Shown piece after piece: positions 62,723 through 64,000 of a stretch of DNA of 64,000 nt. Source of the DNA: Anaerolineales bacterium (GTDB taxonomy: Bacteria; Chloroflexota; Anaerolineae; Anaerolineales; Villigracilaceae); the NCBI GenBank assembly GCA_016789025.1, contig JAEURC010000025.1:1-64000 (forward strand). Reading direction: 5' to 3'. Numbering within the stretch: position 1 is the first letter of the stretch; each line of letters starts with the position of its first letter. Below the pieces are notes generated by a model. That model made no database searches and was not told the origin of the DNA. It was given only the letters and a program-made list of their open reading frames with translations. The position numbers and the translations under genes are program-made.

Positions 62723-64000
62723 ATGACCACTCGATATTTCGGCGAACGGATTAAGCGCAATGAAGACCCACGTCTGCTGACGGGGCAGGGATTGTATGTG
62801 GACGATGTAGATTTGCCCAACATGTTGCATGTGGCGTTTCTTCGCAGTCCGTATGCTCATGCGCGGATAAATAGCGTTGACGTTTCGCAGGCATTGGAGC
62901 GCAAGGGCGTGATTGCTGTGTACACCGCGAACGACTTGGGCGATTACTGGAAGCCTGGTCCGTTGTTGGTTTCGCCGCCGCCTGTGGAGGGGATAACCTT
63001 CAATGAAAAGACGCAGGTTCCGCTGGCGAAGGACAAGGTCAAGTTTGCGGGGGAGCCGATCGTGATGGTGGTGGCGGAGAGTCGCTACATTGCCGAAGAC
63101 GCGCTGGCGGATATCCAAATTGAGTACGAGCCGCTTCCCGCCGTCGTGGACATCGAAAAGGCGCTCGCCTCCGATAGCGTGCTCATCCATGAGGAGATCG
63201 GGTCGAACGTGTCGGCGCATGTGGTGCAGACGAAAGGGGATTATGAATCGGTGAAGAAAGAGGCGGCGCTCGTCGTCAAACGGCGATTCAGTTACGAGCA
63301 CGGATGCGCAGCCGCCATGGAGAATCGGGGAATCGTGGCGGAGTGGGATAAGCGCGCGGGGCGATTAACTGTCTGGGACACGACTCAGGCTCCCGTCGTG
63401 ATTCGAAACGGGCTGGCGGGGATGCTTGGGCTGTCGGAGCGGCAGGTGCGTGTCATCGCGCCGTTCATCGGCGGCGGATTCGGTCCGAAGATCATGATGT
63501 TCTATCAGGAGGAAGTGTTGGTGCCGTGGGCGGCGATGAAGTTGAACCGCCCCGTCAAATGGATCGAAGACCGCGCGGAAAATTTTGTCGCCACCACGCA
63601 CGAGCGCGGACAAATCCACGATGCGGAGATTGCTTTCGATAAGGACGGTCACATCCTCGGCGTGCATGATATTTTTCTGCACGACACGGGCGCGTATGCC
63701 CCGTATGGATTGACCGTGCCGCTCAACTCGCAAGCCAACATACTCGGTTTGTACGACATCAAAAATTATTACAGCGAATTTACGGCGGTGTTCACGAACA
63801 AAACAATCGTGACGCCGTATCGCGGGGCGGGGAGGCAGCATGGCGTGTTCGTCATCGAGCGCGCGTTGGACATTGCCGCAAAAGAATTGAAGATTGACCG
63901 CGCCGAAATCCGACGACGAAATTTTATTCAGCCGAATCAATTCCCGTACAACAACGAGATCATTTATCAAGACTTTGCGCCGATCGTGTACGACAGCGGA
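62723..64000 (+). CDS. Molybdenum hydroxylase large (Mo) subunit, CoxL/xanthine dehydrogenase family, 3'-truncated by window
   Basis: Open frame from the ATG at 62723 (CGGAGATTAATTC upstream) to the window end; 426 of an expected 750-800 residues are present. GERIKRNEDPRLLTGQGLYV, FLRSPYAHARI and VKFAGEPIVMVVAESRY form the N-domain, and FIGGGFGPKI and VTPYRGAGRQHGVFVIERALD lie in the Mo-cofactor domain. The active-site loop is PYRGAGR, not the AYxCSFR of form I CO dehydrogenase, so a purine, nicotinate or other N-heterocycle hydroxylase is more likely than aerobic CO oxidation. Its FAD and 2Fe-2S partners are 7 kb upstream. The terminal catalytic glutamate lies beyond the window. Confidence 0.93.
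   Translation, partial: MTTRYFGERIKRNEDPRLLTGQGLYVDDVDLPNMLHVAFLRSPYAHARINSVDVSQALERKGVIAVYTANDLGDYWKPGPLLVSPPPVEGITFNEKTQVPLAKDKVKFAGEPIVMVVAESRYIAEDALADIQIEYEPLPAVVDIEKALASDSVLIHEEIGSNVSAHVVQTKGDYESVKKEAALVVKRRFSYEHGCAAAMENRGIVAEWDKRAGRLTVWDTTQAPVVIRNGLAGMLGLSERQVRVIAPFIGGGFGPKIMMFYQEEVLVPWAAMKLNRPVKWIEDRAENFVATTHERGQIHDAEIAFDKDGHILGVHDIFLHDTGAYAPYGLTVPLNSQANILGLYDIKNYYSEFTAVFTNKTIVTPYRGAGRQHGVFVIERALDIAAKELKIDRAEIRRRNFIQPNQFPYNNEIIYQDFAPIVYDSG

Noticed and set aside
62723-64000. Form I aerobic CO dehydrogenase
   Set aside because: The active-site loop is PYRGAGR and lacks the AYxCSFR motif of form I CoxL, despite the coxG-like gene upstream.

Overview
The window is a bacterial chromosome segment that most resembles an uncultured Anaerolineae (Chloroflexota). 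This is inferred from gene content, moderate GC, and intergenic spacers filled with short inverted-repeat families; no marker gene in the window fixes the taxonomy. No rRNA, tRNA, CRISPR array, insertion sequence or phage gene was recognised.

Layout. 1-7.5 kb: assorted single genes: the 3' end of a FakA/DAK2-type protein, a glycosyltransferase, a DsbA/FrnE-type oxidoreductase with an in-frame UGA at its catalytic cysteine (probable selenoprotein), adenosine deaminase, a NUDIX hydrolase, a PAS-PAS-GGDEF protein, an S51-type peptidase and an exonuclease-WYL fusion. 7.7-21.8 kb: complete branched-chain amino acid block (ilvD, ilvB, ilvN, ilvC, leuA, leuC, methyltransferase, leuD, cimA, leuB, ilvE) behind a strong promoter, a Leu/Ile/Val-rich leader peptide and an attenuator. 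21.8-23.8 kb: a nuclease-like protein, a MOSC protein and an AT-rich orphan. 23.8-32.9 kb: tryptophan block (trpE, trpS, trpGD, trpC, trpF, trpB, a kinase, trpA) behind a Trp T-box. 33-39.9 kb: frameshifted aldo/keto reductase, an AT-rich restriction-modification island (C5 methylase, endonuclease, Vsr), an Hsp70 homologue, a free-standing GyrA-type beta-pinwheel and a HEPN/MNT pair. 39.97-47.7 kb: all seven shikimate-pathway steps plus chorismate mutase (aroH, aroF, aroA, aroE, aroC, aroKB, aroQ) behind an aromatic-residue-rich leader peptide and terminator. 47.8-64 kb: a catabolic region with an NCS2 nucleobase transporter (possible structured RNA leader), CoxG, malate synthase, isocitrate lyase, XdhC, molybdenum-hydroxylase subunits (FAD, 2Fe-2S, and a Mo subunit cut by the window end), amidase, FdrA, an AllG-like DUF1116 protein and a cyclase-family hydrolase.

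How it works together. Three amino-acid pathways sit side by side, each with its own termination control: translated Leu/Ile/Val leader (ilv/leu), tRNA-sensing T-box (trp) and translated Trp/Phe/Tyr leader (aro). The aro block makes the chorismate that the trp block consumes. The last 16 kb looks like uptake and breakdown of an N-heterocycle or ureide: NCS2 import, hydroxylation by a molybdenum enzyme matured with XdhC, ring or amide hydrolysis by cyclase and amidase, carbamoyl transfer by FdrA plus the AllG-like protein, and capture of glyoxylate by malate synthase. This pathway is inference.

The most unusual general property is the density of palindromic repeats from more than ten sequence families. 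They fill nearly every spacer and also lie in frame inside conserved enzymes (trpE, trpC, trpA, aroA, aroE, aroC, aroKB, amidase, fdrA), adding extra peptides without breaking the reading frame, in the manner of the Rickettsia palindromic elements. They also supply start-region sequence, C-terminal tails and stop codons for several genes.
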